Assembly (NCBI GenBank): GCA_009705075.1
Contig: WLCY01000022.1
Span: 1-7,568 of the forward strand
Direction: 5' to 3'
DNA from: Actinomycetota bacterium
Lineage (GTDB): Bacteria; Actinomycetota; Actinomycetes; Nanopelagicales; Nanopelagicaceae
Length of the DNA stretch: 7,568 nucleotides
This document shows positions 1 through 6,221 of this stretch, one piece after another (position 1 is the stretch's first letter; the number at the start of each line of letters is the position of its first letter). The notes under the pieces are model-generated. The model saw nothing but the letters and a program-made list of their open reading frames with translations, was not told the origin of the DNA and did not search any database. The position numbers were made by a program, and so were the translations under genes.

Positions 1-84
1 GAAACTGGCCAAGAAATTGCCGGAACTAAACTCCCCTTTGACGATCGAATTGAACTTGCTCGCGCCATCGAGGAGCTCGGATGA
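1..84 (+). CDS. murE: MurE C-terminal end (partial, 5' truncated by window)
   Basis: This is the last 27 codons plus TGA of UDP-MurNAc-tripeptide synthetase, the cytoplasmic ligase that adds the third, diamino residue of the stem peptide. The frame is open from base 1 and reads ETGQEIAGTKLPFDDR followed by a short helical tail. That matches the conserved MurE C-terminus (GHExGQ...PFDDR), which lies in the third, Rossmann-like domain of Mur ligases. Position directly upstream of murF supports the call. The residues that choose between meso-diaminopimelate and lysine lie upstream of the window, so the peptidoglycan type cannot be read here. The stop overlaps the murF start as ATGA. Confidence 0.88.
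   Translation, partial: ETGQEIAGTKLPFDDRIELARAIEELG
70..75 (+). promoter_or_regulatory. Ribosome binding site of murF
   Basis: GAGGAG lies five bases before the murF ATG, inside the end of murE. It is a strong Shine-Dalgarno match and supports the ATG that overlaps the murE stop as the true start. Confidence 0.7.
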
Positions 85-1487
85 TAAAACTCACTCTTTC
101 GGATATCGCAAAAATTGTCGATGGTACTGTCATAAATGTCGATGGCGGAACAACCACTACTGCATATCCTGTAATCAATTCCAAGCAGGCAAACCCACAA
201 ACTTTTTTCGCAGCATTTGTTGGCGCAAATTTTGATGGTCACGATTTTATTTCGAGTGCAATATCTAGCGGCGCACAATTCGCACTTGTATCTAAGGATT
301 GCAGCGCACCTGCAATAAAAGTGGATGATGTAGCCGCGGCTCTAAGTAAGTTGGCAAGCTATGTCAGAAGTAAGTTACAAACAATGACTGTAATTGGGAT
401 TACTGGATCCCAAGGAAAAACAACAACTAAAGATTTGCTACGCCATATTTTGAGCGTATCCGGTGAAACCATTGCACCGTCTGAATCTCTCAATAATGAA
501 CTTGGTGTTCCCTTACTTCTACTTCGCTGCACTGAATCTACGAAATACTGCATCGTTGAAATGGGTGCGCGGCATGTTGGAGATATTGCGCATCTCGCCG
601 GCATTGCAAAACCTCATATTGGAGTAGTGCTTGGAGTGGGAAAGGCACACGTAGGAGAGTTCGGAAGCAGAGAAGCAATTGCTAAGACTAAATCCGAATT
701 AGTCTCAACGCTGAGTTCAGACGGGATTGCGATTCTGGGCACATACGACGAGTTCACCCCAGTTATGGAAATCCCAACAGGAGTGCGCAAAATATTCTTC
801 GGCGAAAAGAGCCAATGTGAAATTCGCGCGGCAGATATCGAGGTTCGTGAGGGACGAGCACACTTTGATTTAGTTACTCCAGATGGTCGAGCCGCAGTCA
901 GTCTGCAATTACTTGGACTTCATCAAATACCTAACGCTTTGGCTGCTGCTGCAGTCGCAACTTCTCTAGATATTCCCATTGACACAATTTCCGCGGCGCT
1001 TTCAACGGCTGAGGTTTCTAGTAAATGGCGAATGGAAATTAGTGAAATTGCCGAGATAACAATCATTAATGATTCCTACAATTCCAATCCAGAGAGCACT
1101 TCAGCCGCACTTCGAACTCTCGCCTTAATTTCACAGGAAACTGGCGGGGTTAGTTGGGCTTTCTTGGGCAAGATGCATGAACTCGGCGAGTCATCCGACG
1201 ATGAACACGCTGCAATTGGCAGACTCGTCACTGAAATTGGCATAGATCACTTAGTAGCTATTGGTACGAAGGCCTATCTGAGAGATATTTCAGCAATTAA
1301 TGGTGGAGGTGAAAGTGCAGTGCATTACTTCGAAAGTAAGTCGGAGGCACTTTCGATGGTAGATCATTTTGCACCAGGTGATGTCCTCTTACTAAAAGCG
1401 TCACGGGCCGAAGAGTTTAACTTGCTTGCTGAAATGTTTAATGAAAAATTGGCTCAACTTCCAGAATCCAAAGAGGTGGAGCGATGA
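81..1487 (+). CDS. murF: UDP-MurNAc-tripeptide--D-alanyl-D-alanine ligase MurF
   Basis: This cytoplasmic ATP-dependent ligase adds the D-Ala-D-Ala dipeptide to UDP-MurNAc-tripeptide, the last soluble step of precursor synthesis. The 468-residue length is normal for the family. An N-terminal substrate-binding domain covers about residues 1-100. The central ATPase domain has the P-loop GSQGKTTT (109-116), SLNNELGVP (136-144), VEMGA (159-163) and the segment AIAKTKSE (199-206), where K204 sits at the expected carbamylated lysine. NALAAAAVA (285-293) follows. The C-terminal domain has NDSYNSNP (330-337), LGKMHELGE (362-370) and KASRAEEF (439-446). The start is the ATG with GAGGAG five bases upstream, overlapping the murE stop by four bases; the stop overlaps the mraY start the same way. 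The residue before the P-loop glycine is Gln rather than the more usual small residue, which should not affect activity. Confidence 0.96.
   Translation: MIKLTLSDIAKIVDGTVINVDGGTTTTAYPVINSKQANPQTFFAAFVGANFDGHDFISSAISSGAQFALVSKDCSAPAIKVDDVAAALSKLASYVRSKLQTMTVIGITGSQGKTTTKDLLRHILSVSGETIAPSESLNNELGVPLLLLRCTESTKYCIVEMGARHVGDIAHLAGIAKPHIGVVLGVGKAHVGEFGSREAIAKTKSELVSTLSSDGIAILGTYDEFTPVMEIPTGVRKIFFGEKSQCEIRAADIEVREGRAHFDLVTPDGRAAVSLQLLGLHQIPNALAAAAVATSLDIPIDTISAALSTAEVSSKWRMEISEIAEITIINDSYNSNPESTSAALRTLALISQETGGVSWAFLGKMHELGESSDDEHAAIGRLVTEIGIDHLVAIGTKAYLRDISAINGGGESAVHYFESKSEALSMVDHFAPGDVLLLKASRAEEFNLLAEMFNEKLAQLPESKEVER
1474..1479 (+). promoter_or_regulatory. Ribosome binding site of mraY
   Basis: AGGTGG lies four bases before the mraY ATG, within the last codons of murF. 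The same AGGTGGAG context precedes murC, so it looks like a recurrent start module in this operon. Confidence 0.6.
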
Positions 1488-2545
1488 AGGGAATAGTTTT
1501 TGCCGGCGCGTTCTCACTTCTGCTGAGTTTTATTTTTACTCCAGTACTAATCCGGGCGCTTTCAAAGCGCGGCTTTGGGCAGATGATTCGTGACGATGGT
1601 CCTAAGTCCCATCACGTTAAGCGCGGAACTCCCACCATGGGCGGAATTGTCCTCATTTTTTCCACAGTAGTTTCGTACTTCGCGAGCCATTTAGTGACTG
1701 GCGTGGGAATCACTGCATCCGCAATGCTGGTTATGGGTTTAATTGTTGGGCTCGGATTAATTGGCCTCTTGGACGATTGGCTAAAGATTTCTCGGAAGCA
1801 ATCTCAGGGACTTACTGCAAAGCAAAAACTTTTTGGGCAAGCAATATTTGCAACAGCATTCGCCTTCGCAGGGTTACATTTTAAAGATGGCTCTGGATTA
1901 ACGCCGATTTCCTATTATTTTTCTGGAGTTCGAGATACCTCACTCAAACTTGGAATGGTATTTGTAGTTATTTGGGTAATCTTTTTAGTACTTGGAAGCT
2001 CAAATGGAGTGAATTTAACTGACGGTCTTGACGGTCTCGCATCAGGTGCGGCAATTATGACCTTCTTTTCTTTCGTAGTAATTGGAGTTTGGGAATTTGG
2101 TCAAAGCTGCGCTGTTATAAATGTCCCACAGTGTTACAACGTCCGAGATCCACTCGATATCGCTGTTCTATCCGCTTCACTTGCCGGTGCTTGCGCTGGC
2201 TTCCTCTGGTGGAATGCCGCACCAGCAAAAATATTTATGGGTGATGTTGGATCACTTGCACTTGGTGGTGCGATCTCCGGGATTGCAATAGTTCTGCGGG
2301 TTGAAGCGCTCCTCGGTGCTTTGGGCGCGCTATTTGTTCTGATTACGCTTTCGGTAATCATTCAAACAGGATATTTCAAAATTTCAGGTGGTAAACGAGT
2401 ATTTAAGATGGCGCCGCTTCAACATCATTTTGAATTGATGGGCTGGGGTGAAGTGACAATTGTTATTAGATTCTGGATCTTGGCTGGCATGGGAGTGGCC
2501 GCAGGCCTTGGTCTCTTCTACGGGCAATGGGTTGTCTCACAATAA
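1484..2545 (+). CDS. mraY: Phospho-N-acetylmuramoyl-pentapeptide transferase MraY
   Basis: This integral membrane enzyme transfers phospho-MurNAc-pentapeptide from UDP to undecaprenyl phosphate, forming lipid I on the cytoplasmic face. It has 353 residues and about ten hydrophobic segments, as expected. The signature motifs occur in order: HHVKRGTPTMGG (43-54), LLDDWLK (95-101, the D97-D98 pair), SNGVNLTDGLDGLA (173-186, with N177, D180 and D183), NAAPAKIFMGDVGS (244-257, with D254), and MAPLQHHFELMGW (309-321, the histidine motif near the active site). A loop of about 20 residues with C209 and C217, ending CYNVRDPLD, lies between predicted membrane helices six and seven and should face outside. 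The start overlaps the murF stop as ATGA and has a good ribosome binding site. The stop TAA shares its last base with the murD ATG. Confidence 0.97.
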   Translation: MKGIVFAGAFSLLLSFIFTPVLIRALSKRGFGQMIRDDGPKSHHVKRGTPTMGGIVLIFSTVVSYFASHLVTGVGITASAMLVMGLIVGLGLIGLLDDWLKISRKQSQGLTAKQKLFGQAIFATAFAFAGLHFKDGSGLTPISYYFSGVRDTSLKLGMVFVVIWVIFLVLGSSNGVNLTDGLDGLASGAAIMTFFSFVVIGVWEFGQSCAVINVPQCYNVRDPLDIAVLSASLAGACAGFLWWNAAPAKIFMGDVGSLALGGAISGIAIVLRVEALLGALGALFVLITLSVIIQTGYFKISGGKRVFKMAPLQHHFELMGWGEVTIVIRFWILAGMGVAAGLGLFYGQWVVSQ

Positions 2546-3918
2546 TGTCATACATCGCCGAGCTTAAAAGTAAGAAGATTTTGATTATCGGTGCGGGCAC
2601 CACTGGTAAATCTGTTGCAAGGTTCCTTGAAAGCATTGACGCAAATTTTCTCATCGTAGATGAAAAAATTCAGAACTTAGATGGGATAGAAGTTTTCGAT
2701 AGCGTGCCAGACGACATTCTCTTTGATCTTGCAGTTGTTTCGCCGGGTTGGCGAAAAGATCACCAAATTATCATGAACCTACTCTCCAAAGGTATTGAAG
2801 TGATTAGTGAACTTGATTTCGCTTGGATGCTTAAGTCAGAGTTGAATCCAGAGCAGAAATGGTTGGCGCTCACTGGCACTAACGGCAAAACTACAACGGT
2901 ACAAATGCTCGAATCAATCTTGATTTCGGCAGGGGTTTCCGGAATAGCCTGCGGAAATGTTGGAACGACCGTAGTCGAAGCGGTAACAAGTGAGAATAAA
3001 TTTAAGGTTTTAGCCTTAGAGCTTTCCTCTTTCCAAATCGCGTGGAGTTCACTGCCAGAATATTCTGCAGTAGCGATACTAAACATTGCCGAGGACCACA
3101 TAGATTGGCATGGATCATTTACCGAATACGCTGATGCAAAGCTGAAACTCCTTTCACAATCAACCGTTGCAATCTTAAATCTTGGTGACCCAGAGGTGGT
3201 ATTGCGTAGTGCTAGTTGGAATGGTCGGAAAATTTTCTTTGGACTTGCAACGCCCCAGCCTGGCGAAATTGGGTTGGTCGAGGAGTTGCTGATCGATCGT
3301 GCATTTGTGAATTCCGCAGATTCAGCAGAAGTTATTGCTGAATTAACTGATGTCCGTCCAGCTGTTCCTCACAATGTTTCAAATGCTATGGCCGCAGCAG
3401 GTTTGGCGTTATCGATTGGTATCGCCCATCCGCTTGTCAAAGCAGGTATCGCTAGCTTTACATTGGATAAACATCGCTTGGAGACGATTTTAAGTAAAGA
3501 TGGAATTAACTGGATTAACGATTCAAAGGCAACCAACCCACATGCGGCTAGTGCGGCCCTGCTCTCACATCTTTCAAATATCTGGATTGCAGGTGGCTTG
3601 GCCAAGGGAGCAAAGATGGATGAACTAATTCAGAGAACAAGTTCGCGAATCAAAGCGGCAATTATCATTGGTAAAGATGGCGAGCTAATTGCAACTGCGC
3701 TTTCCAAGCATGCGCCAGAAGTTCAACTCCATAGAATCACTGGTACTAGCGGTGCTGAAGAACTTATGGATCAAGTCGTTTCCTGCGCGCTGGAGATTGC
3801 TTCAGCGGGGGATACGGTTCTCCTTGCTCCAGCATGTGCCTCGATGGATCAATTCGCTTCATATGCCGAACGCGGAAATTTGTTTAAAGCCTCAGTCTCA
3901 AGGTTGGTAGGAAAATGA
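2545..3918 (+). CDS. murD: UDP-N-acetylmuramoyl-L-alanine--D-glutamate ligase MurD
   Basis: This cytoplasmic ligase adds D-glutamate to UDP-MurNAc-L-Ala using ATP. The 457 residues have the three-domain Mur ligase layout. The N-terminal Rossmann-like domain begins KILIIGAGTTGKS (11-23) and includes SPGW (66-69). The ATPase domain has GTNGKTTT (111-118), LELSSFQ (158-164) and DHIDWHG (184-190); K199 in YADAK matches the carbamylated lysine position (K198 in E. coli MurD). The C-terminal domain has HRLE (310-313), NDSKATNP (325-332), GGLAKG (350-355), PACASMDQF (429-437) and RGNLF (443-447). I chose the ATG at 2545, which forms TAATG with the mraY stop and gives a normal N-terminus. An in-frame ATG 18 bases upstream adds six residues, lies inside mraY and has no better ribosome binding site. 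No clear Shine-Dalgarno precedes either start, so translation probably depends on coupling to mraY. Confidence 0.96.
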   Translation: MSYIAELKSKKILIIGAGTTGKSVARFLESIDANFLIVDEKIQNLDGIEVFDSVPDDILFDLAVVSPGWRKDHQIIMNLLSKGIEVISELDFAWMLKSELNPEQKWLALTGTNGKTTTVQMLESILISAGVSGIACGNVGTTVVEAVTSENKFKVLALELSSFQIAWSSLPEYSAVAILNIAEDHIDWHGSFTEYADAKLKLLSQSTVAILNLGDPEVVLRSASWNGRKIFFGLATPQPGEIGLVEELLIDRAFVNSADSAEVIAELTDVRPAVPHNVSNAMAAAGLALSIGIAHPLVKAGIASFTLDKHRLETILSKDGINWINDSKATNPHAASAALLSHLSNIWIAGGLAKGAKMDELIQRTSSRIKAAIIIGKDGELIATALSKHAPEVQLHRITGTSGAEELMDQVVSCALEIASAGDTVLLAPACASMDQFASYAERGNLFKASVSRLVGK

Positions 3919-5102
3919 AGAAGCGGTTGAAGGTTCAGCGTCAGGTTTATTCCAATTTTCTTTCGAAACCTACAGCCTCATATTTAATGATTCTAGGAAG
4001 CGCCGGCGCACTTGCGGGACTGGGACTTGTCATGGTCTTATCAGCTTCATCGGTTACATCATTAGCTGAAAGTGGAAACACCTACGCAATCTTTCTCAAG
4101 CAACTTCTCTTTCTAGCTGTTGGAATCGGTGTTTGCTTAGTGACGATGAGAATGAAACTCTCAATATGGGAGAGTCTGGCTCGAATTGCTCTTCCCTTTG
4201 GAATCGTTGCACTAATTCTTCCAATTATTTTTGGTGTAAATGTAAATGGAAACCGGAACTGGATTCCGATCGGGCCATTCACGCTACAGCCAAGTGAGTT
4301 TGCGAAACTGGCGCTAATTCTTTATTGCGCTCTCCAACTTCGTAAACATTTAGAGCGAAAAGCCAGAGGGGTTAAATCGAGCGCCATTGGAATGGTTTCC
4401 GTAGGAACTGTGGTTTTTCTCTTCCTAATTCTTCTCGGTCATGATTTGGGTACAGCAGTTATCATCGCTGGGATTGTCTTTGGAATGCTCTTTATCTCCG
4501 GAATAGATTTAAAGATTCTCTTCTCGATTACAACGCTATTTGCACTTGGCGGGCTGGCACTTGCGGTTACACAACCTGCGCGGCTAAAGAGGTTTAAGGC
4601 GGTAATTGATCCATTTGCCCCAGAGGTTTATAAATTAGCAGGGTGGCAACCAGCGCACAGTTTAATGAGTTTAGCCAGTGGTGGACTTTTTGGAGTTGGC
4701 ATTGGAGCCAGCAAACAGAAGTGGGCGAATCTTGCTGAAGCTCACACCGATTTTATTTTCTCAGTAATTGGTGAAGAACTTGGACTTCTCGGAACTCTAA
4801 CTGTGGTCTTTCTCTTTGCGATATTAATCTACGCGATTTTCCGAGTTGCAATTAGCACAAAAGATCTCTTCCAAAAGTATGTGGTCACTGGAATTGGTTG
4901 CTGGCTAATTCTTCAAGTCTTAGTTAACTTGATGACCGACGTTGGTATAGTTCCAGTAATTGGAGTTACCCTGCCATTCATTTCCTACGGCGGGTCCTCG
5001 CTTGTTGCTAATTGTTTAGCGCTCTCATTTGTGTTAAATGTTGCCAGTAGAGAGCCAGACTTTAAGGCGGCAAGAGTTGCCCGCAAGGCAGCAAAGCGAT
5101 GA
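3915..5102 (+). CDS. ftsW: Cell division SEDS-family peptidoglycan polymerase FtsW
   Basis: FtsW is the septal glycosyltransferase that polymerises lipid II together with its class B penicillin-binding protein partner (FtsI), under FtsZ control. The 395-residue protein starts with a basic cytoplasmic tail (MKKRLKVQRQ) and has about ten hydrophobic segments. SEDS motifs visible are GNRNWI (112-117), LQPSEFAK (124-131), GHDLGT (175-180), a large outer loop ending EAHTDFIFSVIGEELG (275-290), and LPFISYGGSS (353-362). D279 in the HTDF motif is at the position of the essential aspartate of SEDS polymerases. The C-terminal tail after the last helix is short (about 18 residues) and basic, ending AARVARKAAKR, unlike the long tails of mycobacterial FtsW. 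RodA is the main alternative; position between murD and murG favours FtsW. The ATG overlaps the murD stop as ATGA, with AGGAAA directly before it. Confidence 0.95.
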   Translation: MKKRLKVQRQVYSNFLSKPTASYLMILGSAGALAGLGLVMVLSASSVTSLAESGNTYAIFLKQLLFLAVGIGVCLVTMRMKLSIWESLARIALPFGIVALILPIIFGVNVNGNRNWIPIGPFTLQPSEFAKLALILYCALQLRKHLERKARGVKSSAIGMVSVGTVVFLFLILLGHDLGTAVIIAGIVFGMLFISGIDLKILFSITTLFALGGLALAVTQPARLKRFKAVIDPFAPEVYKLAGWQPAHSLMSLASGGLFGVGIGASKQKWANLAEAHTDFIFSVIGEELGLLGTLTVVFLFAILIYAIFRVAISTKDLFQKYVVTGIGCWLILQVLVNLMTDVGIVPVIGVTLPFISYGGSSLVANCLALSFVLNVASREPDFKAARVARKAAKR

Positions 5103-5122
5103 ATCGAAACTTTAATGTTTAG
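5099..5122 (+). other. Seven-codon minicistron across the ftsW/murG junction
   Basis: An ATG overlaps the ftsW stop as ATGA, exactly as at most other junctions here, but opens only MNRNFNV followed by TAG. The TAG ends five bases past the murG start codon (5115-5117), in another frame. AAGG at 5085-5088 is a possible ribosome binding site ten bases upstream of this ATG, while the murG ATG has none. It may be a leftover murG start, a coupling device, or chance. No function is claimed for the peptide. Confidence 0.35.
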
Positions 5123-6221
5123 AGTCTTATTAGTCGGTGGCGGTACCGCGGGCCATGTAGAGCCAGCTCTGGCGGTTGGCAACTGGTTGCTAACCAAGAA
5201 TGAGAAGAGCGAGAACATTACTTGTGAATTCATTGGAACGAAGAGTGGTATCGAAAACGAACTTGTTCCACTTGCAGGATTAAAACTACATCGAATCCTA
5301 AAAGTTCCAATGCCGCGCAAAATAGAGTTCTCTATCTTATTTTGGCCGTTTCGATTTGGAATTGCCGTAGTTCAGGCAACGCGAATCATCAGGAGCGCTG
5401 ATTTGGTAGTTGGGTTTGGTGGCTATGTAAGTGCGCCAGCTTACTTAGCGGCAAAGCTCTCTCGAGTACCACTAATTATTCATGAAGCAAATGCAATTCC
5501 TGGCTGGGCAAACAAATTGGGAGCGAAGTTTGCGACCGAAACACTCACTGCATTCAAAAGCACATCAGATTATGGCGGAGACTGGAAGTCGGCCAAGTTG
5601 GTCGGAATGCCGATACGTGAGCAAATTTTCGAGATTGGAGCGATGGGTAAGTCAGAGCGCTCGGTAATTTGGGATTCAACATATAGAAGTTTGGGATTAG
5701 ATCGGGGCAAACGAACGATTTTCATATTCGGTGGTTCACTTGGAGCGCAATCGATTAACAAGGTAATTGAGCAAGCGCTGCCGGATTTGCTTCAGCGAAA
5801 TTTCAACATAATTCATGGAGTTGGCCGAGGAAACCAACTTCCCAAAAGTGCGCCTGGATATTTTCCACTCCCATATATTTCAAATATGGCAGAGTTATAT
5901 ATCGCAAGTGATTTAATCATTTCGCGGGGCGGCGCTGTAACTTGCGCAGAGATCGCCGCCGCAAACGCATTTGCCATCATTGTTCCGCTTCCAGTTGGTA
6001 ATGGAGAGCAAGTTGCCAATGCCAGCGATTTAATCGATAAGGGTTGCGCAAAATTGTGTCTGAATTCTGAATTCTCAGCCTCATGGCTAAGTTCTAATAT
6101 TGATAATCTAATGAGCCAAGCGGAGGATTGGAACCAGAAGCGAATTCCAATTTCCAGTAAGCCAGCCGCAGAAATAATCGGCGAGATTATTCTTGGCCAT
6201 TTAGTAGGTGGAGAGCGATGA
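5115..6221 (+). CDS. murG: Lipid II synthase MurG (UDP-GlcNAc transferase)
   Basis: MurG is a peripheral membrane glycosyltransferase of the GT-B fold (family GT28). It adds GlcNAc from UDP-GlcNAc to lipid I, making lipid II on the inner face of the membrane. The 368 residues are a normal length. The N-terminal acceptor domain has GGGTAGH (8-14), GFGGYVSAP (100-108) and HEANAIPGWANK (123-134). The C-terminal donor domain has GGSLGAQSIN (206-215), RGGAVTCAE (271-279) and PLPVGNGEQ (291-299), the last typical of actinobacterial MurG. RGGA differs from the usual RSGA. The ATG at 5115 gives the standard spacing to the glycine motif and is the only ATG/GTG/TTG between the in-frame ftsW stop (12 bases upstream) and that motif. 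No Shine-Dalgarno is evident, so expression probably relies on ftsW coupling. The stop overlaps the murC start as ATGA. Confidence 0.95.
   Translation: MFRVLLVGGGTAGHVEPALAVGNWLLTKNEKSENITCEFIGTKSGIENELVPLAGLKLHRILKVPMPRKIEFSILFWPFRFGIAVVQATRIIRSADLVVGFGGYVSAPAYLAAKLSRVPLIIHEANAIPGWANKLGAKFATETLTAFKSTSDYGGDWKSAKLVGMPIREQIFEIGAMGKSERSVIWDSTYRSLGLDRGKRTIFIFGGSLGAQSINKVIEQALPDLLQRNFNIIHGVGRGNQLPKSAPGYFPLPYISNMAELYIASDLIISRGGAVTCAEIAAANAFAIIVPLPVGNGEQVANASDLIDKGCAKLCLNSEFSASWLSSNIDNLMSQAEDWNQKRIPISSKPAAEIIGEIILGHLVGGER
6206..6213 (+). promoter_or_regulatory. Ribosome binding site of murC
   Basis: AGGTGGAG lies four bases before the murC ATG, inside the last codons of murG. It repeats the AGGTGGAG context upstream of mraY and supports the overlapping ATG as the murC start. 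Confidence 0.65.

Noticed and set aside
17..235. A 72-codon + strand open frame over the murE/murF boundary
   Set aside because: It lies out of frame over the murE tail and the strongly supported murF N-terminus, and its translation resembles no known family.
2527..2544. Upstream ATG for murD adding six residues (MGCLTI)
   Set aside because: It lies inside mraY and lacks a ribosome binding site. The ATG at 2545 forms a stop-start overlap and gives the usual MurD N-terminus.
2760..3101. A 113-codon minus-strand open frame inside murD, along with other minus-strand frames (e.g. 4985-5320)
   Set aside because: They lie wholly or almost wholly within confident genes, show no recognisable motifs, and are expected shadows of the coding strand.
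3823..3855. MurD PACASMDQF preceded by Ala rather than the Ser of E. coli (LLSPACAS)
   Set aside because: From memory, LLAPA is common in actinobacterial MurD, and the substrate-binding Ser of the ACAS segment is kept, so this is not a defect.
5103..5114. The 12-base ftsW/murG spacer as a promoter or terminator
   Set aside because: It is far too short for either, and no hairpin or -10/-35 pair is visible around it.
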